Positions 9,594-18,554 of a stretch of 64,000 bases of DNA are shown piece by piece. Below the pieces are notes generated by a model. It made no database searches, was not told the origin of the DNA, and worked only from the letters and a program-made list of their open reading frames with translations. The DNA lies in the NCBI RefSeq assembly GCF_001685395.1, contig NZ_CP014167.1, positions 1,245,501 to 1,309,500 of the forward strand, read 5' to 3'. How positions within the stretch are numbered: the stretch's first letter is position 1; the number at the start of each line of letters is the position of its first letter. Position numbers and translations under genes: made by a program. The DNA is from Paenibacillus yonginensis (GTDB lineage Bacteria; Bacillota; Bacilli; Paenibacillales; Paenibacillaceae).

Positions 9594-9764
9594 TTAGAAC
9601 TCCTCCTTTGAAGTTTCGGTGCACTTTTATTATTACCCGGGGAAGGGCGGGACAAACTTTTCCGGGTGCAGAATGAACGTTTTATGATATATTGGTGATA
9701 TTTAAACCAGCAGCAGGCAAGAGGCCTTACCCCTTGCTTTGACGTGTAGCGGAGGAGAGAAGAA

Positions 9765-10274
9765 ATGTCAGAACTTATTTATGAAATCAAAGACGCTGAG
9801 CTCAGCGATCTGGGGAGAATCGTCGAGATCTACAATTCGACAATTGAGGGGCGTCAGGTTACAGCCGATCTGGAGACGATTACGACCGAGAGCCGGGTTC
9901 CCTGGTTCGAGCAGCACAGTCCGGAACACCGTCCGTTATGGGTGCTGACGATTGACGGGCATATCGCGGCCTGGCTCAGCTTCCAGTCTTTCTATGGAAG
10001 ACCGGCGTATCTGGGAACGGCGGAGATCAGCATATATATTGCCGAAGAATACCGTTCAAAGGGGCTTGGCAGCGTTCTCGTACGTCATGCGATTAACAAA
10101 TGCCCGGAGATCGGCGTACATACCCTGCTCGGATTTGTGTTCGGCCATAACGAGCCAAGCCTGCGGCTGCTTCGCAAATTCGGCTTTGAAACCTGGGGCC
10201 ATTTGCCGAGGGTGGCGAATATGGACGGTATTGAAAGAGATTTGATCATCGTAGGGCTGCGGGTAGCAGAATAA
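9765..10274 (+). CDS. GNAT-family N-acetyltransferase (phosphinothricin-acetyltransferase-like)
   Basis: A 169-residue single-domain GNAT enzyme. The acetyl-CoA loop is seen in the stretch around Tyr-Arg-Ser-Lys-Gly-Leu-Gly-Ser (motif A, R/Q-x-x-G-x-G). The N-terminal pattern Ile-Val-Glu-Ile-Tyr-Asn-Ser-Thr-Ile and the His-Asn-Glu-Pro-Ser segment match the Pat/Bar-like subgroup, which acetylates amino acids or their analogues such as methionine sulfone or phosphinothricin; the substrate cannot be told from sequence. GGAGGAGAG precedes the ATG. It is monocistronic and ends in a strong terminator, directly behind which a group II intron has inserted. Confidence 0.88.
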   Translation: MSELIYEIKDAELSDLGRIVEIYNSTIEGRQVTADLETITTESRVPWFEQHSPEHRPLWVLTIDGHIAAWLSFQSFYGRPAYLGTAEISIYIAEEYRSKGLGSVLVRHAINKCPEIGVHTLLGFVFGHNEPSLRLLRKFGFETWGHLPRVANMDGIERDLIIVGLRVAE

Positions 10275-10280
10275 AAAAAG

Positions 10281-10315
10281 AAAACCGTCCGGACCTCTCC
10301 GGACGGTTATTTTTA
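10281..10315 (+). terminator. GNAT terminator, target site of the group II intron
   Basis: AACCGTCCGGA pairs perfectly with TCCGGACGGTT around a 4-nt loop, followed by ATTTTTA. An A-run before the stem makes it bidirectional, so it probably once also served the convergent MFS gene. The intron starts at the very next base (10316), which is how group IIC introns choose sites. Confidence 0.92.
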
Positions 10316-12217
10316 GTGTGACACGCATGGCGATTAACTAGGTGGTGAAAGTCCACTGTGGGGGTTTGTAGTTACCAACCACTAGCCAAGAGCAAGGGTG
10401 TCCACCGCGAGGTGGAATCCAAAGGAAGCTGGAGGCAAACTTCCGGCCCAAGGAACACGAACATCATCAGGCATAGGATACGGGATGAGTCTGCTAAACA
10501 AGACGAAGTCCAATTAACTACACGGACGTACCAATGTAAATGATGTGGGTATATGGAAGGAAAGTGAATCGTCTTACCGTGGGAGGTCTCATGGACGTGA
10601 GGAGATGCACTTCGAATCACGGTTGAAACAAGATTTATCATGAGAAGTCAGCAGACGCCATAGTACCGCGAACAGTCGACGGTTCGAGGGAAGGGCTGAA
10701 CCTTAGGAGGTGAAGTCAATGAAAGTTACCGAAACAGGAGCCAAGGGCAGCCAACTTCTAACGGAAGACTCTTTGCAAAAGAATAGTGCGGAACACGAAG
10801 GATATGCGGGAGTGCACAGTCCTGCGAGGATAACCGAAACCGACGACACCAACGCAACCGAGTCGAAGGACCGGTTGCTTGAGAAAATCGTTAGCAGGGA
10901 CAACTTGAACGAAGCATTCAAGAGAGTCAAAGCGAACAAGGGATCGCACGGAATCGACGGGATGGGAGTAGATGAACTTCTACAATATCTCAGAGACAAC
11001 GGCGAGACCATCAAGCAACTGATCTTGGGCGGCAAGTACCGCCCGAATCCCGTTCGAAGGGTAGAGATTCCCAAAGAGAACGGAAAGAAGAGAAACCTTG
11101 GCATCCCAACAGTGGTTGACCGAGTCATCCAGCAGGCAATCGCCCAAGTGCTTACGCCAATTTATGAGAGGCAGTTTTCAGACAACAGCTACGGATTCCG
11201 ACCCAAACGGAGCGCACACCACGCGATGAAACGAAGCCAACAATACGTGCAAGAGGGATATCGTTACGTGGTGGATATGGACTTGGAGAAATACTTTGAC
11301 ACCGTCAACCAAAGCAAGCTTATCGAGGTGCTTTCAAGAACGATCAAAGACGGACGAGTGATCTCGCTCATCCATAAGTATCTCCGGGCGGGAGTCGTCG
11401 TGAAGCATAAGTTTGAGGACACGGAAATCGGCGTACCGCAGGGAGGGAACCTAAGTCCGATTCTCAGCAATATCATGCTGAATGAATTGGACAAGGAACT
11501 GGAAGCAAGAGGACATCGATTCGTGCGATACGCAGACGATATGCTCATATTCTGCCGGAGCAGGAGGAGTGCGGAGCGTACCCTGACGAAAATTCTCCCT
11601 TACATCGAGAAGAAGTTGTTTCTCAAGGTAAACCGGGAGAAAACGATTGTGGACGATGCGACAAAAGTTAAATTTCTTGGCTTCTCATTCTACCAGAGCA
11701 AAGGGGAAACGCGGGTCAGAATCCATCCCAAATCCGTATCCAAGATGAAAGCTAAAGTGAAAGAGCTAACGTCGAGAAGCAACGGAATGGGCAACACCGA
11801 CCGGGCGCTGAAGCTTAGGCGTTACATCATGGGATGGGTAAATTATTTCAAGCTTGCTGACATGAAACAACTACTCCAAACCACTGATAAATGGATGAGA
11901 AGGCGTATCCGAATGGTCTTCTGGAAGCAATGGAAACGAGTGAGGACGAAACTCGAAAGGCTTATATCGCTCGGAATTCATGAACAGAAGGCGTGGGAAT
12001 ACGCAAACACAAGAAAGGGCTATTGGAGAATCTCCAATAGCCCAATCCTCTCGAAGTCCCTCGGTAACAATAGGCTGAAGAACCTCGGATTCCTTTTCTT
12101 TTCTGATTATTATCGACAAGTTACTGCGCATTCCTAATGGAACCGCCGTATACCGAACGGTACGTACGGTGGTGTGGGAGGTCGGCTGCCCAATTAATGG
12201 GTAGCCTCCTACCCGAT
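10316..12217 (+). mobile_element. Group II intron (class C-like), about 1.9 kb, encoding a maturase
   Basis: The 5' end GTGTG matches the group II consensus (GUGYG) and begins right after the GNAT terminator tail. The 3' part contains a domain V-like hairpin at about 12138-12180 (GGAACCGCCG, a GNRA-like CGAA turn, CGTACGGTGG) and a domain VI hairpin after it. The proposed 3' end ...CCCGAT fits the AY rule. The encoded protein lies between domains I-III (10316-10718) and V, as expected for domain IV. Insertion behind an intrinsic terminator, the 1.9-kb size and the lack of an endonuclease domain in the protein point to class C. The exact 3' boundary (12217) is inferred, not proven. Confidence 0.85.
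10719..12137 (+). CDS. ltrA: Group II intron reverse transcriptase/maturase (LtrA-like)
   Basis: A 472-residue intron-encoded protein. The reverse transcriptase domain (about 60-330) includes the catalytic Tyr-Ala-Asp-Asp motif and the Gly-Val-Pro-Gln-Gly-Gly motif of RT4. The maturase X domain follows, with the Gly-Trp-Val-Asn-Tyr-Phe pattern. The C-terminal Trp-Lys-Gln-Trp-Lys...Lys-Gly-Tyr-Trp-Arg-Ile-Ser segment is typical of class C proteins. No HNH endonuclease with its Cys pairs is present, so mobility should rely on retrotransposition into single-stranded or terminator sites. TAGGAGG lies 8 bp before the ATG at 10719; an in-frame GTG at 10710 overlaps that site and is rejected. The frame is intact, so the element may still be active. 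Confidence 0.95.
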   Translation: MKVTETGAKGSQLLTEDSLQKNSAEHEGYAGVHSPARITETDDTNATESKDRLLEKIVSRDNLNEAFKRVKANKGSHGIDGMGVDELLQYLRDNGETIKQLILGGKYRPNPVRRVEIPKENGKKRNLGIPTVVDRVIQQAIAQVLTPIYERQFSDNSYGFRPKRSAHHAMKRSQQYVQEGYRYVVDMDLEKYFDTVNQSKLIEVLSRTIKDGRVISLIHKYLRAGVVVKHKFEDTEIGVPQGGNLSPILSNIMLNELDKELEARGHRFVRYADDMLIFCRSRRSAERTLTKILPYIEKKLFLKVNREKTIVDDATKVKFLGFSFYQSKGETRVRIHPKSVSKMKAKVKELTSRSNGMGNTDRALKLRRYIMGWVNYFKLADMKQLLQTTDKWMRRRIRMVFWKQWKRVRTKLERLISLGIHEQKAWEYANTRKGYWRISNSPILSKSLGNNRLKNLGFLFFSDYYRQVTAHS

Positions 12218-13462
12218 TCTTAAGCGGCAGAATTTGCCGATTCCGCTTTTTTTTCCTCTCCTGTACAGCATAATAAGTAGAGCGGAGCCGGCAAAAGCGG
12301 CGCTTACCAGCCAAAGCGGGATACGCGGATCAATCGTATAAGCCCAGCCGCCAATAATACCGGCAGGAGAGGTGAGCAGCAAAATAAACACAGAAAGCAT
12401 GGAGAACATCTTGGCCCTCTTCTCATCGTCAATCGCATTCTGGACAGCCGCTTCCAGATAAGGCGAACTGATCATTAGCCCGACTGCCGACAGCACGGTG
12501 CTGATGCCCACCCAAACCAGGCTGCCGGTCGGATAAACCACCAGCATGACATTGGACGCAACGGACAACAAGAAGCCGGCAGTCATGGCCCGCGTCTCCG
12601 CTGAGGATGAAATCTTCGGCATGATCAGCCATAAGGCCAGCAGCATGACGGCCGAAGAAACGGCCGGGAACAGAGATATAATGCCACTTCCAATATGTAG
12701 ATAGTCTGCAAGATACAGGGATAGGTAAGTCGTTTTAAGTGTAGCCTGGAAATTAAACAGGATATAAACCCCGAAGATCAGCAGCAGGCTTCTGCTGCGC
12801 AGAATTTCCCCAATCGATCCCCAGTAATCCATCAGGATTTCTTTGAATCCCAGCTCCCGGGTTTCCTTCATCTTCCGAAGACCGATTTCTGTCTCCCGGG
12901 TCGTCAAATGACGGCCGATAAATTGAATTGTCATCAGGATGCAGGCCAGCACGTACATGATCCGTACGCCGCTCACCAATCCGTAATGGGCGACAAGAAG
13001 TCCGCCCAGCGGAGCAAACAATCCTCCGATTACACTAATAATCTGCAGCAGCGTAAATACATAAGTCCGTTCATGTGGTTTGGAATCCTCGACGATCAGG
13101 CAGTAGAAAGCCGTATTCGGGACACGCTGGAATCCATTCAGCAGTGCAGCAGTGACAAACAGCCAGAAGTTATGCGAGACGGCCCATAGCAGCGTGGCCA
13201 ATGTCCAGCTGAGCAGGTCGAAATACAGAATTGCCCCTTTTCTGCCCATCCGGTCCGTCAAATAACCGCTGATCAGAGAGGAGAAAACCTGCACGATCAA
13301 ACCGATCGTCGTAATTAAACCGATGGCGGTCTCCGTTAATCCCAACTCGTACATATACAAAGTAGCGTAGGTGGTAAACATGCTGTAAGGAATCAGAAAA
13401 AGCGGCTCGAAGGCCAGACTTCCCCGGCTGTTCCCTTTAAGCCGGGTAAAAATAGGTCTCAT
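12209..13462 (-). CDS. MFS transporter
   Basis: A 417-residue major facilitator with about 12 predicted membrane segments. The loop 2-3 motif is Gly-Tyr-Leu-Thr-Asp-Arg-Met-Gly-Arg-Lys, the family A-motif. Substrate is unknown; the closest general type is a Bacillales drug- or sugar-efflux-like MFS. The reading frame ends at 12209, which is inside the group II intron. If the intron ends at 12217, the original gene stopped with TAA immediately after Leu-Arg, and the intron has swapped the natural stop for Ile-Gly-TAG. The change is only two residues, so function is probably kept. A promoter-like pair lies upstream at 13521-13549. Confidence 0.88.
   Translation of the reverse strand: MRPIFTRLKGNSRGSLAFEPLFLIPYSMFTTYATLYMYELGLTETAIGLITTIGLIVQVFSSLISGYLTDRMGRKGAILYFDLLSWTLATLLWAVSHNFWLFVTAALLNGFQRVPNTAFYCLIVEDSKPHERTYVFTLLQIISVIGGLFAPLGGLLVAHYGLVSGVRIMYVLACILMTIQFIGRHLTTRETEIGLRKMKETRELGFKEILMDYWGSIGEILRSRSLLLIFGVYILFNFQATLKTTYLSLYLADYLHIGSGIISLFPAVSSAVMLLALWLIMPKISSSAETRAMTAGFLLSVASNVMLVVYPTGSLVWVGISTVLSAVGLMISSPYLEAAVQNAIDDEKRAKMFSMLSVFILLLTSPAGIIGGWAYTIDPRIPLWLVSAAFAGSALLIMLYRRGKKSGIGKFCRLRIG
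12222..12254 (+). terminator. Plus-strand intrinsic terminator downstream of the intron, inside the MFS 3' end
   Basis: AAGCGG pairs with CCGCTT, with a nested CGGCA/TGCCG hairpin as an alternative, and a run of eight T follows. It would stop plus-strand transcripts leaving the intron. The same bases code for the C-terminus of the convergent MFS protein. Confidence 0.55.
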
Positions 13463-13520
13463 TCGTTAAATCCCCCGGTCAATGAAAGCTGAATTGGTCT
13501 AAGCTGGCAAAACTATGTAA

Positions 13521-13549
13521 ATGTTACTATAGTCTCTCCAAAAGTACAA
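13521..13549 (-). promoter_or_regulatory. Putative sigma-A promoter of the MFS gene
   Basis: On the minus strand TTGTAC and TAACAT are separated by 17 bp, about 60 bp upstream of the MFS start codon. The -10 is imperfect, so the call is moderate. Confidence 0.45.
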
Positions 13550-13623
13550 CCAGCATTTTTAGACATGTTTCCTAAGAAGCCAAAGTTGTTATTGGCCCGT
13601 AACCGGGTAATGTATAACACAGA

Positions 13624-13698
13624 CGAGGAGCCAAGAACAGAAGATGCTGGACGGGAGGTGTTCCTCGGGGCCTGCGTGGAATTAAGGCCCTTGAGGAG
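13624..13698 (+). promoter_or_regulatory. Possible RNA switch in the leader of the first CNNM gene
   Basis: Two mutually exclusive helices can be drawn. In one, CCTCGGGGCC (13663-13672) pairs with GGCCCTTGAGG (13686-13696), hiding the GAGGAG ribosome site of the gene starting at 13704. In the other, CGAGGA (13624-13629) pairs with TCCTCG (13662-13667), which would break the first stem and free the site. This is the layout of a translational switch. I do not recognise a known riboswitch class in it. The second CNNM gene at 33464 has no comparable leader. Confidence 0.4.
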
Positions 13699-13703
13699 AA
13701 TAA

Positions 13704-15032
13704 ATGGACATCATCAAACTAATCACGGTCATTTTGCTTATTTTATGTACGGCTTTTTTTGTAGCATCCGAATATTCGGTCATCCGGGTGCGAATATCGC
13801 GAATCGATCAGCTGGCGGCAGCGGGGAACAAGAAAGCGGCGGCCGTTCAAAACATTCTAAGCAAGCTGGACGAATATCTGTCAGCCTGTCAGCTGGGCAA
13901 CACCTTAACCGCCCTGGCTTTGGGCTGGCTCGGGGAATCTACGATTGAGCATTTGCTTGCGCCGGTCTTCGAGCTGCTGCACGTCCCGGCATCCATTGAA
14001 TCCGTGCTTTCCTTTCTTATAGCGTTTATGCTGCTGACTTTCTTTGAGGTGGTGGTCGGCGAGCTTGTGCCAAAATCTTTTGCGATTCAGATGGCTGAGC
14101 CGATGGCGATGTTTTTCAGCCGGCCGCTCATTATTTTCTATAAAATCACTTATCCGATCAACTGGTTTCTAAGCCGTTCATCCCGCCTGATTACCGGCTG
14201 GTTCGGGGTTAAGCCGGCCGGAGAACACGAAACGGTGCAGACGGAAGCGGAGCTGCGGCTGGCGCTATCTGAGGGCTACAAAAGCGGACAGATCAATCCC
14301 TTTGAATACCGTTATCTGAACAACATATTTGAACTGGACAAACTGGCCGTGCAGGGCATTATGGTTCCGAGAACCGAGATCAAGTCGGTTCCCCGGGATA
14401 TGCGGCTGGCGGATTTCCTGGAAAATGAGAATAGCTCGCGTTTTGCTTATTATCCGGTTACCCTCAATCATGACAAGGACCGGATTGTAGGGATCGTGGA
14501 TACACGCGAGCTGCTCGGAAGTTTTATTCGCAGGCAGTCGGTCGGTTCCGAACTGGTCGGCCAATTCTCCAAACCTGTCATTCATGTGATTGACACAATT
14601 AGAGCCCAGAATTTGCTGCTGAAGATGCAGCAAGAAGGCATCAAAATGGCGGTGCTGCAGGACGAGTTTGGCGGAACGACAGGGATCGTCACCATTGAGG
14701 ATATCATCGAAAGCATTATCGGCGAGATTGGGGACGAGCCTTATTCGCCCGATCAGGAAGATGAGATCATCAAGCTGGAAGAAGGCTTATACCGAATCAA
14801 TCCCAAAGTCCCGCTGCATGAAATCAATAACCGGCTGCATGCAGAACTGGAAACCGGCGAGGCCCATACGCTCGGGGGCTGGATGCTGACCCGGAAATAC
14901 GATATTGCAGCGGGCGGCAGTCTCCGTTCGCGAAAATATATCTTCACCGTCAAGGAGATGGACCGCGGCCAATTAAAGTGGATCGAAGCCCGTCGGTTGT
15001 CTCGAGAGGAGCAGGCCGATATAAGCAAATGA
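13704..15032 (+). CDS. CNNM/CorC-type membrane protein (hemolysin family, UPF0053)
   Basis: A 442-residue protein with an N-terminal DUF21 (CNNM) membrane domain of about four segments (1-190), a CBS pair (about 205-325; Met-Val-Pro-Arg-Thr-Glu before it is typical) and a C-terminal CorC_HlyC domain (about 345-425). Members of this family are linked to Mg2+ or other cation efflux and homeostasis; hemolytic activity is only a historical label. GAGGAG precedes the ATG and may be masked by the leader hairpin at 13663-13696. A paralogue with the same architecture lies at 33464-34822. The transported ion cannot be told from the sequence. Confidence 0.92.
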   Translation: MDIIKLITVILLILCTAFFVASEYSVIRVRISRIDQLAAAGNKKAAAVQNILSKLDEYLSACQLGNTLTALALGWLGESTIEHLLAPVFELLHVPASIESVLSFLIAFMLLTFFEVVVGELVPKSFAIQMAEPMAMFFSRPLIIFYKITYPINWFLSRSSRLITGWFGVKPAGEHETVQTEAELRLALSEGYKSGQINPFEYRYLNNIFELDKLAVQGIMVPRTEIKSVPRDMRLADFLENENSSRFAYYPVTLNHDKDRIVGIVDTRELLGSFIRRQSVGSELVGQFSKPVIHVIDTIRAQNLLLKMQQEGIKMAVLQDEFGGTTGIVTIEDIIESIIGEIGDEPYSPDQEDEIIKLEEGLYRINPKVPLHEINNRLHAELETGEAHTLGGWMLTRKYDIAAGGSLRSRKYIFTVKEMDRGQLKWIEARRLSREEQADISK

Positions 15033-15041
15033 ACCTTCATT

Positions 15042-16007
15042 TCACTGTGCTTGCTGGTCCTGTTCAAAAGCAGCCACGGAATCGGCACTAGGATATACGT
15101 AAGGAATCGAAGGCGGCGCGGCAGCGTTGATGGACGAAGCATCTATTCTTAACACCTGCTGGCCGCTGATTGTCTCCAGGTTGATCTTCCCTGTCACTTT
15201 CACCCAGGTATCCTTGTCAAAGGAAGCGGCATTGGCAGGCGATTTGACCATAACGCCAAACGGAAGCGCATCCGCCGTGCAGCATAAGACAAGGAACCGT
15301 CCGACGGCAAATTCGCCGTCTGATTGTCCGAGCGAATCGTCTTTATACACAAAACCGGTCAAGGAAATCGATTTACCGATGAAATCCTCTTTAAACAGTT
15401 CAATAGCTCCAATCGTCTCGGAGTAAATATCCGGGGTGACGTTAATAACCGGCTCCGCATAAAGAAGAGTCGCAAGCCTGGCAAACTCTTCGTTATATGC
15501 ATCTGGAGCAGCGAAGACCTTGGCCGGTTGAGCTGCCGTTTTGGCAGATTTGGGTTTGGATGCAGCCTGCTGCGCCGCTTCTCCAGCAGCCGGTCTGAGA
15601 GCGGCTTTCTCTTTGCTGACATGCTCATCCTGAAGCGGGGAGGTCAGCGAGAAGCCTTTAGTCGAAGCAGCCGCGCTGCCAAGGGCGCGGTTGGGCAGCA
15701 AAGCGCCGAAGGCGACAGGCAGCAGGAACAGCACATATATAGCGCCTCTCTTAAACGCGGATTTGGGCATCTCGTGATTGCAGCCGCAGACCGCCGGGTC
15801 ATCCTCCGGCGCAATCGCCCGGTAAGCGGTAAATACGGCCATAAGCCCGAGCAGAATCGGACAGAGCAGGATCCATTTTTCCATGCGGGGGGCCAGGTAG
15901 TAATGAAGTGCATCAGTTTTGACCAGACTGCCAATGTAGAAAGCCAAAGCAAACATCAGAACGGCCTGAAAGCCGTCATGCAGTCTGGATGAAGGGGAAA
16001 CGTTCAT
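15042..16007 (-). CDS. TIGR03943 family membrane protein (YcgQ-like)
   Basis: A 321-residue protein. The N-terminal half has about three to four membrane segments and a Cys-Gly-Cys-Asn-His motif in a loop; a low-complexity Ala/Lys/Pro linker follows (about 130-165). The extracytoplasmic C-terminal domain contains the conserved pattern around Gly-Phe-Val-Tyr-Lys-Asp and a Cys-Cys-Thr-Ala-Asp motif. B. subtilis ycgQ has this layout and also pairs with a COG0701 permease. GGAAGGAGG precedes the ATG. It lies 38 bp downstream of the permease gene and is surely cotranscribed. The pair is thought to move or handle a metal or small solute, but the function is not established. Confidence 0.85.
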   Translation of the reverse strand: MNVSPSSRLHDGFQAVLMFALAFYIGSLVKTDALHYYLAPRMEKWILLCPILLGLMAVFTAYRAIAPEDDPAVCGCNHEMPKSAFKRGAIYVLFLLPVAFGALLPNRALGSAAASTKGFSLTSPLQDEHVSKEKAALRPAAGEAAQQAASKPKSAKTAAQPAKVFAAPDAYNEEFARLATLLYAEPVINVTPDIYSETIGAIELFKEDFIGKSISLTGFVYKDDSLGQSDGEFAVGRFLVLCCTADALPFGVMVKSPANAASFDKDTWVKVTGKINLETISGQQVLRIDASSINAAAPPSIPYVYPSADSVAAFEQDQQAQ

Positions 16008-16045
16008 AACGAGCCTCCTTCCGGCATAAAAGAATCATACACGAA

Positions 16046-17062
16046 TTAAGAAATCAGGAACCGGTCCGTAAGCAGACAGCCGACCAGCACCAAGGGAGGG
16101 ACAATCAGCATCAGACCGATCACAAATTTGGTTTTAAAGGCTGAGAGCAGCATCAGCATGTTCTTGAAATCCAGCATAGGTCCAAGCACCAGAAAGGACA
16201 ACAGGGCTCCATGCGAAAAGGTATGCATAAACGTGGAGGCCACGAAGGCGTCCGAGGTAGAGCACAGCGATAAAATAAAGCCCAGCCCCATCATGAAGGC
16301 GTAGGATGCTGCAGGCCCGCTGCTGTAGGCAGCCAGCGCATCGCGTGAGACAAAGGTCTGAAGAGCGGCAGTGATCAAGCAGCCGACGATCAGGTATTTG
16401 CCCGCATCGAGGAAGTCATCAGCGGCATGCTGGAACAAGGCGGCCGTCCGGGTCTTCAGCGAGTGGCCGCCGCCGAACCATTTCACCTCAGTATGCTGAT
16501 GACCGGAGCTGTTTGCCAGCGTGTAGCGGAGCGGATTCTTGCGTACGGTCAAATATAAAATGAAGCCAGCAGCCGAAGCGACGAATAGGGCGATGCCGAG
16601 CCGTGCGTAGACCATCTCCGGGTGCCCCTGGAAAGCCAGGGCGGTCGCGCCAAAGACGATCGGATTTACGATCGGGCCGGACAGCAGAAAAACGGTGGCC
16701 ACATAAGCGGGCATGCCTTTTTGCACCAGCCTTCTGACCAAGGGGATCATGCCGCATTCGCATACGGGAAACAGCGCCCCGAGCAGGCAGGCCATGGCAA
16801 TGCCGGCTGCGGGATTTTTCGGCCATTTGCGCGCCAGGAAATCCTCCGGCATGATAAGATGAATCATAGAAGAAACGAGTGCTCCAAAAAGGATAAAAGG
16901 CACCGCTTCGAGAAATATACCAAGGAAATGATTTTTAAATGTGGCCAAACCGGCGCTGCCGGCCAAGGCGTTTATTTGAGGCGCCATGACGATCAGGCAA
17001 GCCAAAAATAAAGAGAAAGGGAGGAGCAGGGAAACCCGTTTTAAAACCGCAGCAGCATTCAT
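16046..17062 (-). CDS. COG0701-type permease (YcgR/ArsP_1 family)
   Basis: A 338-residue integral membrane protein with about 8-10 predicted segments and the family Cys-containing motif Phe-Pro-Val-Cys-Glu-Cys-Gly-Met-Ile-Pro in an early membrane helix. ArsP_1 relatives export organoarsenicals or unknown solutes; the B. subtilis counterpart is YcgR. It is the first gene of the permease-TIGR03943 pair. No recognisable Zur or Fur box was found in the 330 bp upstream, unlike the zinc cluster later in the window. The substrate is unknown. Confidence 0.88.
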   Translation of the reverse strand: MNAAAVLKRVSLLLPFSLFLACLIVMAPQINALAGSAGLATFKNHFLGIFLEAVPFILFGALVSSMIHLIMPEDFLARKWPKNPAAGIAMACLLGALFPVCECGMIPLVRRLVQKGMPAYVATVFLLSGPIVNPIVFGATALAFQGHPEMVYARLGIALFVASAAGFILYLTVRKNPLRYTLANSSGHQHTEVKWFGGGHSLKTRTAALFQHAADDFLDAGKYLIVGCLITAALQTFVSRDALAAYSSGPAASYAFMMGLGFILSLCSTSDAFVASTFMHTFSHGALLSFLVLGPMLDFKNMLMLLSAFKTKFVIGLMLIVPPLVLVGCLLTDRFLIS

Positions 17063-17390
17063 CCATCCACACTCCGATTAAGCTTTTAGAATTCTTGTCC
17101 TCTATCAATTGTATTTAAGCTCCAGGTCGAATATGACTATCCATTCTAGCATTCTCTTTTTTTGTAAACCAGCCGAATTACTGCCTTTTGATTTGTTCAT
17201 TTGTTAGCTGCCGATTAATGAAAGCACACACAGGTTAAACATCAATATCTACACCTTCGGGCCATAAGGCTCCCCAGTCATGTAGAACAAGGTACACTTG
17301 CCAACCAGACAAACCGGTTGATCTGCGGTTAGGTTCTATGATCCATGGAAAAATTCGAATGCATAAAGAAACTGGAGGAGGCAGGGCAGA
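17063..17390 (+). other. Divergent intergenic region between the permease pair and glgC
   Basis: No gene is seen in these 328 bp. The region must hold both promoters. The best plus-strand candidate is TTGTTC at 17193-17198 with TAATGA 17 bp further (17216-17221), which is weak. GGAGGAGGCAGG before glgC is a clear ribosome site. No operator was recognised. Confidence 0.4.
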
Positions 17391-18554
17391 ATGAAAAAAG
17401 AAGTCGTAGCTATGCTGTTAGCCGGCGGACAAGGGAAACGTCTGAAAGGGTTGACCCGGTCTCTCGCCAAGCCGGCGGTTTATTTTGGCGGCACCTACCG
17501 GATCATTGATTTCCCGCTTAGCAATTGCACCCATTCCGGCATCGACACGGTTGGCGTTCTGACTCAATACGAGCCGCTTGTCCTGCATTCCTATATCGGG
17601 GTAGGCAGCGATTGGGATCTGGACCGCAGGGGAGGCGGAGTTTACGTGCTGCCTCCGCATGAGAGGGAGGACGGAAGCAGCTGGTACCAGGGAACGGCAG
17701 ATGCCATTTACCGGAACCTGAATTTTATCGAGCAATTCGACCCCGAACATGTGCTGGTCCTTTCCGGCGACCATATTTACAAAATGGATTATAACGAAAT
17801 GCTCCGTTTCCATAAGGAGAAGGATTCGGACTGTACGATCTCCGTTATCGACGTAACGGTCCAGGAAGCAACGCGGTTCGGCATTCTGAATACCCGTGAG
17901 GATTTAAGTATTTACGAGTTTGAAGAGAAACCGCAAGCGCCCAAAAGCACGCTGGCTTCCATGGGCATCTATTTGTTCAAGTGGGATGTGCTGAAGCGAT
18001 TTCTGATCGAAGACAAAAAGATTGAGACGTCTTCTTATGACTTCGGAAAGGATATTATTCCGCTCCTGCTGGCGAACCAGAAGAAGCTGTATGCTTATCC
18101 GTTTGACGGCTACTGGAAAGACGTTGGCACCATCCAAAGCCTTTGGCAAGCCAATATGGACCTGCTGTGCGAGGAGCCTGAGCTGAATTTGAACGATCCT
18201 TTCTGGCGCATATATACGAAAAGCCCTAACCAGCCGGCCGAGTTTATCGCTCCGGACGCAAAGCTGAGCAATTGCATGATTAATGAAGGCTGCGTTGTTC
18301 ACGGCGAAGTGAAGCATTCGATCTTATTTTACGGCGTAGAGGTGGGGGAAGGCAGCGTGATCAAAGATTCCGTGATTCATCCGAAAGTGAAAATCGGACG
18401 AAACGTCCGTATTTATAAAGCGATCGTCAATGAGAACATGGTGATTCCGGACGGAACCGTTATCGGTTCTGAAGACTCGGACGAAATCGTGCTGGTCAAC
18501 TCCGATGACCCGGCAGTCAGCCCGGAAGCCGGAAGAGAGGCGATGAAACGATGA
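17391..18554 (+). CDS. glgC: Glucose-1-phosphate adenylyltransferase, catalytic subunit
   Basis: A 387-residue ADP-glucose pyrophosphorylase that makes ADP-glucose from ATP and glucose-1-phosphate, the committed step of glycogen synthesis. The N-terminal nucleotidyltransferase domain has Ala-Gly-Gly-Gln-Gly-Lys-Arg-Leu and the Lys-Pro-Ala-Val motif, then Ser-Gly-Asp-His-Ile-Tyr with the catalytic Asp. A left-handed beta-helix follows (about 280-375). The stop overlaps glgD by 4 bp. In Bacillales GlgC and GlgD form a mixed complex. The usual neighbours glgA and glgB are not in this cluster. Confidence 0.95.
   Translation: MKKEVVAMLLAGGQGKRLKGLTRSLAKPAVYFGGTYRIIDFPLSNCTHSGIDTVGVLTQYEPLVLHSYIGVGSDWDLDRRGGGVYVLPPHEREDGSSWYQGTADAIYRNLNFIEQFDPEHVLVLSGDHIYKMDYNEMLRFHKEKDSDCTISVIDVTVQEATRFGILNTREDLSIYEFEEKPQAPKSTLASMGIYLFKWDVLKRFLIEDKKIETSSYDFGKDIIPLLLANQKKLYAYPFDGYWKDVGTIQSLWQANMDLLCEEPELNLNDPFWRIYTKSPNQPAEFIAPDAKLSNCMINEGCVVHGEVKHSILFYGVEVGEGSVIKDSVIHPKVKIGRNVRIYKAIVNENMVIPDGTVIGSEDSDEIVLVNSDDPAVSPEAGREAMKR

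Noticed and set aside
13565-13948. 127-residue frame upstream of the first CNNM gene
   Set aside because: It overlaps the CNNM coding region in another frame and covers the structured leader; no ribosome site.
16622-17011. 129-residue plus-strand frame inside the COG0701 permease gene
   Set aside because: It is the antisense shadow of a clear membrane-protein gene and has Gln/His-rich composition typical of such shadows.
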